Translations under genes and position numbers: made by a program
The notes under the pieces: generated by a model
Databases searched by the model: none
What the model was told of the DNA's origin: nothing
Seen by the model: the letters and a program-made list of their open reading frames with translations, nothing else
DNA from: CAYGVT01 sp964353355
Lineage (GTDB): Archaea; Thermoplasmatota; DTKX01; GCA-020343715
Direction: 5' to 3'
Assembly: GCA_964353355.1 (NCBI GenBank)
Contig: CAYGVT010000153.1
Span: forward strand, 1-61,219
DNA: 61,219 nucleotides
Shown here: in pieces, positions 33,806 through 42,329 of the stretch
How the letters are laid out: every line of letters begins with the position of its first letter
Position numbering within the stretch: the first letter of the stretch is position 1

Positions 33806-36334
33806 CTACTTGCCGAGCCTCTTCGGCATCGGGAAGTTACGGTGGACCAGCCCCAGTACCCCCGCGATTCCGCGGCGGCCGGTGCCCACCAGGGCCAGGT
33901 CGGTCACCATTAGAGTCGATATGAGCAGCGGGACGAAGTACGGGTACTCCATCGACGCTGTCTGGATGGTCGGGTTGATGGACATCGCGAGCTCCATCTC
34001 GTGCGGCTCGCAGGAGTAGTCGCGGTTGTAGCGCAGGTTCACGACGACGTCCTTGTCCGCCGAGATGTCCATCATCTGGATGCAGCCCTCGAGCTCCTCC
34101 TCGTTGTCTGCTTGCGTGTCGTCGTCATTCTCGCCATCGTAGCTCTCGTCCTCGTCGATGACGACGCGGTAGGTCTCGAACTTCGCGAGGTTGCACTCGA
34201 GGGGCTGCGTGTTCACCCACGTGCCTGTCCAGCCGACGTTGGTATCGTCCTCGAGCGCGGTTATGTAGACAATCGCCCTGTGGTGGATGGCGACGTTCCA
34301 CTTCTGCTCGGCGGGGTAGTAGTTGAACCCGTCGCGGAAGTTGACCATGTCGCACATGTCGAATGCGTTGTCGTCGTTGGCCTGCCAGAGCTCGACGCGG
34401 ATCGGCACGTCGGAGCGGATCTCGACCCAGGCGAACTCGCCGACGTAGTTGTTCGAGAACGGGCAGACGCTCATCGCCTCGTAGTTCCAGAACTTGCCGG
34501 GGGCTAGCGTCACCCGGGTGTCGCCTTCGGCGGTGTCCTGGAAGTTGATGACGACGTGCGCCTCCTTCTCCAGGCCGGTGATGGTCATGCCCTGGCTGAA
34601 CGGTACAAGGTACTGGGAGCCGCGGGGCCCGAAGGCCTCGGTGTGCCAGTTGTTGTCCCACATGCCGCCGAAGATGGAGACGGGCTTGTCGGCCTTCACG
34701 AGGACCCAGTCGGCCTCGAAGTTGTTGCCGGAGTCGATGGCGCGCTGGATCATGGGGCTGTTCATGGCCTTCTCTGCCTGCGTCTTGTTCGACCAATCCG
34801 TAGTGCCCATGAGACCATAGGACTGCAGCTCGTAGCTGTCGCCCGCGTCGTCGTCCGCGCACCAGGTGTCCTCGACGAAGGTGTTGACCGCCATGTAGTT
34901 CTCCCAGGCGTCGAGGGTGATGTCGCGCGTGTCGTCGCCGTCGGACATGTCGATGATCTGGATGTGGTTCTCGTCGTCGTAGGACGAGATCATCATGTCG
35001 CGGTGGACGAAGCCGAAGTACTCGGAGCCGTAGAACGCCCAGACCGCGTCGCCGGTGAGCACGCACGAGAACCACTCCGTGTCGACGCCGTGGGCGACCT
35101 CCTGGTCGTCGCCGCCGCCGTTGCCGGCGACCCAGCCCTGGCCGAGTATGTAGCCGCCATCGCAGTCGTCCTGGAGGTCAGGGATGCCGTTGCCGTTCTT
35201 GTCGATCCAGCCCTCGGCTATGGTGCTGCGCAGCGCCATGCACCTGCCTGACGAGATGATCTCGATGGTGCCGCCCCAGAGCCACAGGTCGCGGGTGGTG
35301 TAGAAGATGCGGCCGTCGTAGCGGGACTGGCCGCTTGAGGGGCTGAGGTCGCCCTCCCACAGGACCTTGTCCGTCACATGCTGGAGGTGGGGGGTGTATG
35401 GCTCCTCCTCGGGGTACTTGCCGATGGTGCGGAACTCGTTCTGCTCGCAGCAGGTGAAGGTGTTGTGCATGAAGGTGATCTCGATGCCCGTCGTCCAGCC
35501 CGTGACCGGCCTGGCGCGCACGGTCATGGTGGACCCGTCGGCGCTGACCTGGTACCCCTCCTCGCCGGGGGTGGTGGTCTTCGTGAGCGCCGTGCACTGC
35601 TGGTCGTTGTTGCGGTTGACCTTCTCGACGCACTTGACATCCTGGGGGGGCAGCTGCAGCACGATCTCGTTGAGCGCGACCTTGGGGTCCAGGTCGAACA
35701 CGTAGCACTTCGCGCCCGTGGCGGTCTGGTGGTATGCGTTGTCGTTGTAGTCGCAGTCGACGTTTATCGGCCACTCGGAGGTCTTGGTCTTGGTGAGGTC
35801 GCAACCGTTGTACTGCGTGATGAGCGTGAAGTCGATCAGGTTGTACGGGTAGTCCTTCTGGAACGCCTCGGTGAACATGTAGCCGTCACGCAGGGTGATC
35901 TGGACATGGTTGTCCCAGTCGTAGCTCGACAGGAGGATGACGCCCATGTCAGAGATGAACGCGTCGCCGTAGCGGCTGACGCCGGGCATCCGGTCGTTGT
36001 CGCGCTGGCCCGCGTTGTTCCGCATGCCCCAGCCGTAGTCGTCCTCGTTGTCCTCCTGCTCGTAAAGCGGGTCGATGGGGCTCCAATAGAAGACGAAATG
36101 GTCGTTGACCCAGGGGGTGTAGTCCATGCTCCGGCTCTCGGACTGCAGCTCCTCCATGAGGGGCGTGGCCTGGGAGCCGATGTGGGTCGATGGCAGGAGC
36201 AGCGACCCGAAGAGCATAAGCATGATCGAAAGGGTCACGGCGAACTGAACCACCGCTGGCCTGAGGCCGCCGCGCCTGTGCAGCTTGCCGTCCGAAATCT
36301 TGCCCACCGTCGTTGTGCCGTTTGTATCGCTCAT
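33806..36334 (-). CDS. Large acidic surface protein, paralogue of the downstream gene
   Basis: About 842 residues. One membrane helix near the N terminus (AVVQFAVTLSIMLMLFGSLL) and another near the C terminus (YFVPLLISTLMVTDLALVG) bracket a very acidic, Cys-rich ectodomain. It shares modules with the 31812-33731 protein: DKPVSIFGGMWDNNWHTEAFG, SQYLVPF, WVEIRSDVPIRVELWQ, and a final ADKDVVVNLRYNRDYS that matches ADKDVEVFVNYNRDYI in the neighbour. The ATG at 36334 is chosen because it fits a TATA-like element near 36386-36396 better than the ATG at 36376. Probably a cell-surface component; the pair may act together. Confidence 0.75.
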   Translation of the reverse strand: MSDTNGTTTVGKISDGKLHRRGGLRPAVVQFAVTLSIMLMLFGSLLLPSTHIGSQATPLMEELQSESRSMDYTPWVNDHFVFYWSPIDPLYEQEDNEDDYGWGMRNNAGQRDNDRMPGVSRYGDAFISDMGVILLSSYDWDNHVQITLRDGYMFTEAFQKDYPYNLIDFTLITQYNGCDLTKTKTSEWPINVDCDYNDNAYHQTATGAKCYVFDLDPKVALNEIVLQLPPQDVKCVEKVNRNNDQQCTALTKTTTPGEEGYQVSADGSTMTVRARPVTGWTTGIEITFMHNTFTCCEQNEFRTIGKYPEEEPYTPHLQHVTDKVLWEGDLSPSSGQSRYDGRIFYTTRDLWLWGGTIEIISSGRCMALRSTIAEGWIDKNGNGIPDLQDDCDGGYILGQGWVAGNGGGDDQEVAHGVDTEWFSCVLTGDAVWAFYGSEYFGFVHRDMMISSYDDENHIQIIDMSDGDDTRDITLDAWENYMAVNTFVEDTWCADDDAGDSYELQSYGLMGTTDWSNKTQAEKAMNSPMIQRAIDSGNNFEADWVLVKADKPVSIFGGMWDNNWHTEAFGPRGSQYLVPFSQGMTITGLEKEAHVVINFQDTAEGDTRVTLAPGKFWNYEAMSVCPFSNNYVGEFAWVEIRSDVPIRVELWQANDDNAFDMCDMVNFRDGFNYYPAEQKWNVAIHHRAIVYITALEDDTNVGWTGTWVNTQPLECNLAKFETYRVVIDEDESYDGENDDDTQADNEEELEGCIQMMDISADKDVVVNLRYNRDYSCEPHEMELAMSINPTIQTASMEYPYFVPLLISTLMVTDLALVGTGRRGIAGVLGLVHRNFPMPKRLGK

Positions 36335-36485
36335 GTCAAAGGCCCCCTTGGTCTTTCCTGATAGCTGCGCTCCCATACCCGTGCAATATTAGTATAGGTT
36401 CCCTTACGTTTCTTGAGAAACGTGAAGAATCGACCTCGATTCTCATCGATTGCGAAGAATGGTGAGTATTTCAAGGAGGGGTCGC

Positions 36486-37484
36486 TCACGCCTCCACCCC
36501 CTCGGGCGCCGGCGTCTTGGAGGGCAGGTCGAGGGTGAACGGCGTGCTGAACTGCAGCGAGCCGGTCTTGCACATCGTCATGCACCGACCGCAGTTGATG
36601 CACTCCATGCGGAACATCAGGTTCTGCTTCCTGGGGTCGACGCCCATCGGGCAGATGCGGACGCACTCCTTGCAGTCCGTGCACCACTTCCAGTCGTGCT
36701 TCACGCGGATGAGCGAGAAGGGCGCGAACAGGCCCAGCATGCCGCCCAGCGGGCAGAAGTACCGGCACCAGGCGCGACCGTGGGAGAAGAACGAGAGCGT
36801 GATGTACGCCGCGAACACGCCCAGGTGGTAGATGAGCCATACCCAGCTGACCGTGTTCCAGGTCAGCCAGTAGGGGAAGATGCCCAGCACCGCGCCGAAG
36901 CAGAAGTACCGGCAGTAGACCACGAACGCCGTCACGAACGCAAGGATGATGAGCCCCACGATGTAGACGTACTTGAACATCCTCAGCCAGTGCGGGGGCT
37001 CGTACTTGTGCGTGCACGCCTTGTTGACCACGTCGAGCATCAGCCCGAAGGGGCACAGCCATCCGCACACGGTCCTCCCGAGGGTCACGCCGAAGATGAG
37101 GAACACGCCGAGGATGTAGAACGGGAACCGGTGCTCGATGACGAACCTCTGCAGCATGCCGATGGGGCAGCCCACCCAGGCGAGCTCGCAGGCCTGGCAG
37201 TTCAGCGCGCACGACACGCCGGACGTGCGGGGGATCTCGGCGTGCCAGCCGCCGGGCAGCTTACGGAAGATGCCCAGGCGGTGGGTGCCGAAGGAGAGCA
37301 CCTGGATGGGCAGCCGGAAGAACGGGTTCCCCAGGGTGATGACCATGATGATGATCGAGATGAGCGCGCCGTAGCCGGTGAAGACCATGAGGCCGGTCGA
37401 TTCCTTGATCATGGCCCCGAGGAAGCCGAGGACCGCGAGGCCCACGATGAGGATGCCGATGCCGAGGTTCCTGGTCCTGACCAT
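36486..37484 (-). CDS. NapH/YccM-like membrane polyferredoxin
   Basis: About 332 residues. Six or so membrane helices carry two CxxxCP motifs (CGWLCPFG and CRYFCPLG). Two C-terminal ferredoxin clusters follow (CTDCKECVRICPMG and CINCGRCMTMCKTG), each able to hold a [4Fe-4S] centre. Proteins of this family pass electrons across or along the membrane to periplasmic reductases or to maturation systems such as NosR/RnfB-like ones. A further Cys set (CALNCQACELAWVGC) lies in the first extracytoplasmic loop. The ATG at 37484 follows a G-rich ribosome binding site. No terminal reductase is adjacent. Confidence 0.88.
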   Translation of the reverse strand: MVRTRNLGIGILIVGLAVLGFLGAMIKESTGLMVFTGYGALISIIIMVITLGNPFFRLPIQVLSFGTHRLGIFRKLPGGWHAEIPRTSGVSCALNCQACELAWVGCPIGMLQRFVIEHRFPFYILGVFLIFGVTLGRTVCGWLCPFGLMLDVVNKACTHKYEPPHWLRMFKYVYIVGLIILAFVTAFVVYCRYFCFGAVLGIFPYWLTWNTVSWVWLIYHLGVFAAYITLSFFSHGRAWCRYFCPLGGMLGLFAPFSLIRVKHDWKWCTDCKECVRICPMGVDPRKQNLMFRMECINCGRCMTMCKTGSLQFSTPFTLDLPSKTPAPEGVEA

Positions 37485-37497
37485 GTCGGTTCCCCCC

Positions 37498-37689
37498 TCA
37501 GAACCCCAGGTCGCGCGCCCAGTCGTAGGTCGCGAACCGCTGCACGAACCAGTCGTCCCCTTTCATGAAGGCGATGGCGAGGACGAGCATGGCGGAGATG
37601 AACAGGAGGAACCTGACCCGGGCCACGAGGAACGGGTCGAGCCGCGCGCTCGCGATTCTCTTGCCGGTCCTGCGTATGGACTTGAGCAT
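37498..37689 (-). CDS. Small single-pass membrane protein next to the polyferredoxin
   Basis: About 63 residues from an ATG at 37689 (MLKSIRRTGKRIAS), with one hydrophobic helix (VRFLLFISAMLVLAIAF) and an aromatic C-terminal tail (WFVQRFATYDWARDLGF). A longer form from a GTG at 37776 is possible, because the TATA-like TTATTAAAG at 37811-37819 would start transcription near 37788. It ends 14 bases before the polyferredoxin start, so the two are an operon, and it may be a small subunit of that complex. No family recognised. Confidence 0.6.
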   Translation of the reverse strand: MLKSIRRTGKRIASARLDPFLVARVRFLLFISAMLVLAIAFMKGDDWFVQRFATYDWARDLGF

Positions 37690-37897
37690 GCCCGCCCCAC
37701 GAGACAACGGCTTCCTCCTCCTTGTGCACGGCCCGGGCCCCGAGCGCGCATCCGCCTGAACAGGGGGAGCGCTCACGGTCCCAGGGGCCTTGGACGATTG
37801 GCCGCGGCCGCTTTAATAACCATCTGCCCAAATCTCAGGGGTCATTATCACCCATGCGAAAAGAATCCCGAGCCAGCATCATGAGCGTTGCGTGCGA

Positions 37898-38986
37898 CTA
37901 ATGCTCGACGACCCGCTCCGCGACGGCCCGTCCGAAGTGCCTCCCCTTGGCCTTCCCGGACCCCCCCTCCGCGACCCCGGGGGGCAGGTGCACTAGTACC
38001 TCGTCCCCGGCGCGCAAGGCCCTCACGGAGACGTGCCCAGAGGGCGTCACGAGCCGCACCGTCTCGGCGTTCTGCAGGATGGCGGTGAACGCCCTTCCGA
38101 TGGCCTCCACCTCGACGAGCACGAGGGGCCGGCGTTCGATCTTGAGCCGGCCCACGTGGGAGGGCCTGCCCAGTCCGTCACGGCCCACCACCAGCACCAG
38201 CGAGCCGGCGGCGGCCTCCGAGAGGTACCTGGTGCGGCCCCCTGGCGCCAGCACGTAGCTGTGCACCGCTCCCGCGTTCACGCGGAACGGCCGCACTGCC
38301 GCATAGGGGTTCTCGATGGTCTCCCCGTGCACGAGCAGGAAGCCCTGCGACGAGGAACCAACCAGGAGGCCCTCGCCCGGCTCGAGCAGGTCCACGGTGT
38401 CCACGCACGCGCGGTCCCCCATGCCCAGCTGCTCGACGCGCCGCACTCGGCCCGTCGCGAGCTCGTACCGCTCGGGCGGGGTCGCGAGCGCGCGAACCTC
38501 CGCCAGCGCGTCGCGCAGGTCGACGCCCGGGCCGGCCGCGACGACGACGCCGTCGACGCCGTGCTCGAGCGCGCCCAGCGCCAGCTGCGCCTCCTTCACC
38601 GTCGCGGCCTGGGCCAGCAGACGGCCGGAGAGGCCCTCGCCGCGACGCGCGGCCACCAGGTCCTCCAGGGGTATGACGGTCCAGTCTCGGGTGACGACGA
38701 CTACGACGAGCCCGCGGCCAAGAGCGTCCACGGCATAGGAGATGTCCTGCGGTCCCCGCACGTCGACCACGCGGCCCACGACGGAGCCGGCCTCGAAGAG
38801 CTCGCGCCCGCCGCGGACCTCGACCACGCGGACCTTGGCCAGCGCGCCCATGGCTGTCGCATGTCCCTCCGCGACCACCAATCCGTCCGCGCCGGACTCG
38901 ATGGCCGCGGTCGCGCCCTCCAAGACGTCAGGCTCGCTCTCCAGCGCGTCGAGCCTCACCCAGACCCAGGGCGCGCCCTGGGCCAC
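37898..38986 (-). CDS. aroB': 3-Dehydroquinate synthase II (archaeal type)
   Basis: About 362 residues. It matches the archaeal enzyme that oxidatively deaminates and cyclises 2-amino-3,7-dideoxy-D-threo-hept-6-ulosonate to 3-dehydroquinate with NAD. Family segments seen are LLVGSSSQGFLLVHGET, NPYAAVRPFRVNAGAVHSY, and GRTRYLSEAAAGSLVLVV. The start is a GTG at 38986, one base after the stop of the ADH synthase gene, with a run of Gs as ribosome binding site. The first codons contain an 18-bp perfect palindrome. The two genes supply the dehydroquinate used by AroDE. Confidence 0.94.
   Translation of the reverse strand: MAQGAPWVWVRLDALESEPDVLEGATAAIESGADGLVVAEGHATAMGALAKVRVVEVRGGRELFEAGSVVGRVVDVRGPQDISYAVDALGRGLVVVVVTRDWTVIPLEDLVAARRGEGLSGRLLAQAATVKEAQLALGALEHGVDGVVVAAGPGVDLRDALAEVRALATPPERYELATGRVRRVEQLGMGDRACVDTVDLLEPGEGLLVGSSSQGFLLVHGETIENPYAAVRPFRVNAGAVHSYVLAPGGRTRYLSEAAAGSLVLVVGRDGLGRPSHVGRLKIERRPLVLVEVEAIGRAFTAILQNAETVRLVTPSGHVSVRALRAGDEVLVHLPPGVAEGGSGKAKGRHFGRAVAERVVEH
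38965..38982. promoter_or_regulatory. 18-bp perfect palindrome in the first codons of DHQ synthase II
   Basis: CCCAGGGCGCGCCCTGGG starts two bases inside the coding region of the GTG-initiated gene. In RNA it could form a stable hairpin or a self-complementary site that changes initiation or coupling with the upstream gene. It may also be chance in GC-rich DNA, because it encodes acceptable residues (AQGAPW). Confidence 0.35.
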
Positions 38987-38987
38987 G

Positions 38988-39803
38988 CTACCCCCCCAGG
39001 TGCCGCCGCGCGGCCTGCTCGGGGGTCGCGCCCTCGAAGAGCACGGCCGCGATGGCGCGCGTCATCGCCTCGGGGTCCCTCGCCCCGAAGACGTTGCGGC
39101 CGCACGCGACGCCCGCCCCGCCCGCGGCCACGGTCCCGGCCGCGGCCTCGAGGGGTCCGAGCGCGCTCTCGGCGGGCGGACCGCCCGCGGTGATGACGGG
39201 CACGCGGCAGCCGCGCACGACCTGCTTGAAAGTGTCGGGGCTGCCTGTGTAGTTGGTCTTGACGATGTCGGCGCCCAGCTCCTCGGCCAGCCGCGCGCAG
39301 TGCGCGACGGTCGCCGGGTCGAACTGGTCCTTTATCTTCTTCCCGCGGGGGTACACCATCACAAGCAGCGGAACCCCCCACCGGTGGCACTCCCCGGCGA
39401 CGCGGCCCGCGTCGGCGAGCATCTCGGGGGTGGTCTCGCAGCCGACGTTGACATGGACGGACACGGCGTCGGCCCCCGACCGGAGGGCCTCCTCCACGGA
39501 GCCCACGAGCACCTTGCGGTTGGGGTCGAACGCCTGGGTGACGGAGCCGGAGATGTGTATGATGAGCGCGGCGCGCGCGGGGCACACGGAGGCGTACCTG
39601 GCGGCCTCGCCCTTGTGGACGACCACGGCGGTGGCCCCGCCGCGGTCCGCCTGCGCGATGCGCTCGTCCAGGTTCTCGAGCCCCCCCGAGGGGCCCACGG
39701 TCACGCCGTGGTCCATGGGGATGACGAGGATGCGGCCGGTGGAGCCGTGGCAGAGCCTGCGCATGCGGATGGTCAGACCTGGGTCAGGAACAACACCAAG
39801 CAT
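38988..39803 (-). CDS. ADH synthase (2-amino-3,7-dideoxy-D-threo-hept-6-ulosonate synthase)
   Basis: About 271 residues, close to the length of the characterised methanogen enzyme. It is a class I aldolase-like barrel that condenses a 6-deoxy-5-ketofructose phosphate donor with aspartate semialdehyde. It begins RILVIPMDHGVTVGP. The Schiff-base Lys is probably in ADIVKTNYTGSPDTF; the MVYPRGKKI segment and the phosphate-binding ITAGGPPAES and GGAGVACGRNVFG motifs are also present. The ATG at 39803 is used; longer upstream readings lack homology. A fructose-bisphosphate aldolase of the same family is the alternative, but the neighbouring DHQ synthase II gene settles the likely role. Confidence 0.9.
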   Translation of the reverse strand: MLGVVPDPGLTIRMRRLCHGSTGRILVIPMDHGVTVGPSGGLENLDERIAQADRGGATAVVVHKGEAARYASVCPARAALIIHISGSVTQAFDPNRKVLVGSVEEALRSGADAVSVHVNVGCETTPEMLADAGRVAGECHRWGVPLLVMVYPRGKKIKDQFDPATVAHCARLAEELGADIVKTNYTGSPDTFKQVVRGCRVPVITAGGPPAESALGPLEAAAGTVAAGGAGVACGRNVFGARDPEAMTRAIAAVLFEGATPEQAARRHLGG

Positions 39804-40097
39804 CCTACATCGGCTCCGCGGACCGGCCGCGGCCGTATGCGTCCCTCCCAAAGGGCACCGGATGGGCGGGGTCATGCGGCCGCGGTCTCGGTCACGCAGC
39901 CACAGCAACGCCGGGCGGCGCATATGAACCCTTGCGCGCGGTTCGCGGAAATGAGAAGATATTCTCACGCCCTGGCAGAATCGATATGGGTGCGTTGGAA
40001 GCACCACACTGGCCATCGGCGGACGTTATGGGTGGGTCGGGGTGCGGTGAGGTGGGTCGGGGTAAGCTTCATCTCGGGGCGAGCGGTTGGGTGGGCG
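39804..40097. other. Divergent intergenic region
   Basis: This 294-base gap lies between ADH synthase (-) and the hydrolase (+). The middle is GC-rich, with CGGCCGCGGCC near 39820-39831 and again CGGCCGCG near 39877. An AT-richer stretch (GAGAAGATATTCTCACG, an imperfect palindrome around AGAATATTCT-like sequence) lies at about 39953-39969. That palindromic stretch is the only candidate regulatory site I see; no RNA gene found. Confidence 0.4.
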
Positions 40098-40961
40098 ATG
40101 CCGAGGAGGACCGTCCGGGACAAATCCGCGAGCCGCGAGCTCGAGCTGGAGGCCGCAGGTGCGAGCATCCACATGCTCAGCTGGGGCGAAGGCGGCACGA
40201 CGCCCCTGGTGCTCCTGCACGGCGTGCTCTCCAACGGGGCCTCCTGGTCCGACGTGGCGCCAAGGCTCGCGAAGGGGAGGCGGGTGCTGGCCCCTGACCT
40301 GCCGCTCCACGGCCGGACGCGGACGCCGCAGGGGTTCGACATGGGCCCTGCGGGCGTGTCGGACTGGATGGGCGCGCTGCTCGACGCGCTCGACGCGGAC
40401 CGTGCCGACGTCTGCGGGCTGTCCATGGGCGGGGCGGTGGCCGCGCACTTCGCCGTCCGGAAGGGCGCGCGCGTGCGCGCCCTCGTCCTCGTCGACGCGG
40501 CCAACATCGTGCCGCTCGCGGAGCCCTACGGCGGCCTCCTGGACGAGGTCAAGGCGACCGTCCGCTCGGCGCTCGCATCCGGCGTCTCGTCCACCTCACA
40601 GTGCTGGACATCCGAGATCGGCATGGACGGTCCCGCCGCCGGCGCCGCGCAGATGTGCGCCGACCCGCTCATCGCGGGCGCACTGGAGTACATGGAGGCG
40701 CAGGGCGTGCCGCTCGGGCAGCTCCTCGCAGGCCTCGAGCTGCTGACGCCCCTGGAGGCTCGGGAAATCGCCAGGATCGCGGTGCCCACCCTCGCCATCT
40801 GGGGCGAGGAGGACCCGTACTTCCCCGCCGCACCGGCCGCCGCCGCGCTGCGCGCGCACCTCCCCAACGGGCGGGTCGAGGTCCTGCCGGGCGTGGGCCA
40901 CAACCCCGTGGACGAGCGCCCGGACGAGTTCGTTGGCCTCGTCTCCGCCTTCCTGGGCTGA
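40098..40961 (+). CDS. Alpha/beta-hydrolase fold protein
   Basis: About 287 residues. The fold is clear: oxyanion region LVLLHGVLSNGASW, nucleophile elbow CGLSMGGAVA (Ser), acid in WGEEDPYFP (Asp), and catalytic His in GVGHNPVDERP. It could be an esterase, a lipase, or a small-molecule hydrolase. The LPLHGRTRTP segment resembles soluble lactone and ester hydrolases. The ATG at 40098 (PRRTVRDKSASRELELE) is chosen as the first start with good coding similarity; the ribosome binding site is weak. It precedes the 41-47 kb operon by about 80 bases, and a link is uncertain. Confidence 0.88.
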   Translation: MPRRTVRDKSASRELELEAAGASIHMLSWGEGGTTPLVLLHGVLSNGASWSDVAPRLAKGRRVLAPDLPLHGRTRTPQGFDMGPAGVSDWMGALLDALDADRADVCGLSMGGAVAAHFAVRKGARVRALVLVDAANIVPLAEPYGGLLDEVKATVRSALASGVSSTSQCWTSEIGMDGPAAGAAQMCADPLIAGALEYMEAQGVPLGQLLAGLELLTPLEAREIARIAVPTLAIWGEEDPYFPAAPAAAALRAHLPNGRVEVLPGVGHNPVDERPDEFVGLVSAFLG

Positions 40962-40999
40962 GCGCGGTCCGACGCGGCGGACGGCGAAACTAAGATAAG

Positions 41000-41026
41000 G
41001 CCCTATCAGGTACAAGACGCCCTATC
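41000..41026 (+). promoter_or_regulatory. Direct repeats before the 41-47 kb operon
   Basis: GCCCTATC occurs at 41000-41007 and 41019-41026, a spacing of 19 bases, about two helical turns. The first copy also forms an imperfect palindrome with the preceding GATAAG. The TATA-like ACTAAGATAAG lies just before. The pair ends 16 bases before the ATG at 41043 and looks like an operator; no regulator is identified. Confidence 0.4.
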
Positions 41027-41042
41027 CGACCGGAGGAGCTGC

Positions 41043-42329
41043 ATGGAAGGGACTGGCGGGCAGGCTGGGGCGGCCAAGGGGTCCGCCAGACCGGGCCGGG
41101 GCCCCCCCCGCGTGCTGCTCGTGGGCTACAACGGCGCATGCAACACGGGCTCCGAGACCCGGCTGCTTTCCATCATCGACGACGTGCGCGCCGTGCTCGG
41201 CCCCGACGCCCTCGTCACGGTCCCGACGCTCAACGAGGTCAATTTGCGCAGGTACCTCGAGCAGGGTCCCCACCTGCGCATCGCCCCCATCCCCTCCATC
41301 TACTTCGGCGCGCTCAAGCGGCTCGTGCGGCAGCACGACATCGTCATCCTGGTCGAGGGCAGCAGCTATATGGACAGCTGGACGAGCGCCCTGCTGTGGG
41401 CGTTCCTGTGGGCCACCAAGCAGGCGCACGCCATGGGGCGCCCCTGCATGGCCTACGCGGTCGACGCGGGCTCGCTCAAACCAGGCAACGCGAAGCGCGT
41501 CCGGAGGGAGGCGAGCAAGACCGACCTCATCGTCACGCGGACGGGCGCGGCCGCGGACCGTCTGCGCGCCCTGGGCGTGACGGCGCCCATCGAGGTGACC
41601 GCTGACACCTCGTTCACCTACCGCCCCGACCCGGCCGAGAAAGGCGCGTTCCGCCGTGGCTGGCCCGACGCGCCCGACCGCGTCGTGGGCATCGCGCCCG
41701 TCGACTTCCACATCTGGCCCGTGGTCGTCCGCCCCTGGGGCCGCCGCGAGGACTGCTACAGGTGGCCGTACTACTTCTCGCGGTCGCGCGCGCGCCGCGA
41801 GGCCTCCGAGGCCCTCGCCCGCGGCCTCGCGGCGGAGGCCGACAGGCTGGTCGAGGAGCGGGGCGTGGGCATCGCCCTCCTCGGGATGGAGGCCCTCGAC
41901 GCCCCGATCGTGAGGCGCGTGCACGCGCTCATGCGGCACGGTGACCGCGCGTTCGAGCTCCTGTCGCAGGAGCAGAGCGCCTCTCGGATGACGTGGGCGC
42001 TGCGCGAGCTGGACGCGCTCGTCACCTCCCGGTACCACGCCGCGGTCCTCGCCATGGCGGCCGAGGTCCCCATGGTCGCGCTCGGCCACGACTGGCGCAT
42101 CCGCGACCTCTTCACGGACCTGGGGCTGATGGAGACTGAGTTCGTCGAGCACTGCGCCGTCGACGCGTGCGGCGAGCTCGGCGGTCGCGTCGACGCGCTG
42201 CTCGCCGACCCCGCCCCCATGCGCTCAAGGGTGCGCGAGGGGCACACGATGCACCTCGCCAGGGCGCGGCGGAACCGGGAGCTTCTGCGCGCGTTCGTCC
42301 AGGACCATGGCTGGGAGGCGCTCGCATGA
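41043..42329 (+). CDS. Polysaccharide pyruvyltransferase-family protein
   Basis: About 428 residues. The N-terminal VLLVGYNGACNTGSETRLL matches the start of pyruvyltransferase-family proteins, and the C-terminal TSRYHAAVLAMAAEVPMVAL matches their conserved (S/T)RxH motif. Such enzymes add pyruvate ketals or related groups to sugars of surface polymers; other members (CsaB-like) act on cell-wall glycans. The ATG at 41043 has GGAGGAGC six bases upstream. The gene ends with ATGA overlapping the start of the reductase/ligase fusion, so it is the first gene of a four-gene operon. The sugar acceptor is unknown. Confidence 0.85.
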   Translation: MEGTGGQAGAAKGSARPGRGPPRVLLVGYNGACNTGSETRLLSIIDDVRAVLGPDALVTVPTLNEVNLRRYLEQGPHLRIAPIPSIYFGALKRLVRQHDIVILVEGSSYMDSWTSALLWAFLWATKQAHAMGRPCMAYAVDAGSLKPGNAKRVRREASKTDLIVTRTGAAADRLRALGVTAPIEVTADTSFTYRPDPAEKGAFRRGWPDAPDRVVGIAPVDFHIWPVVVRPWGRREDCYRWPYYFSRSRARREASEALARGLAAEADRLVEERGVGIALLGMEALDAPIVRRVHALMRHGDRAFELLSQEQSASRMTWALRELDALVTSRYHAAVLAMAAEVPMVALGHDWRIRDLFTDLGLMETEFVEHCAVDACGELGGRVDALLADPAPMRSRVREGHTMHLARARRNRELLRAFVQDHGWEALA

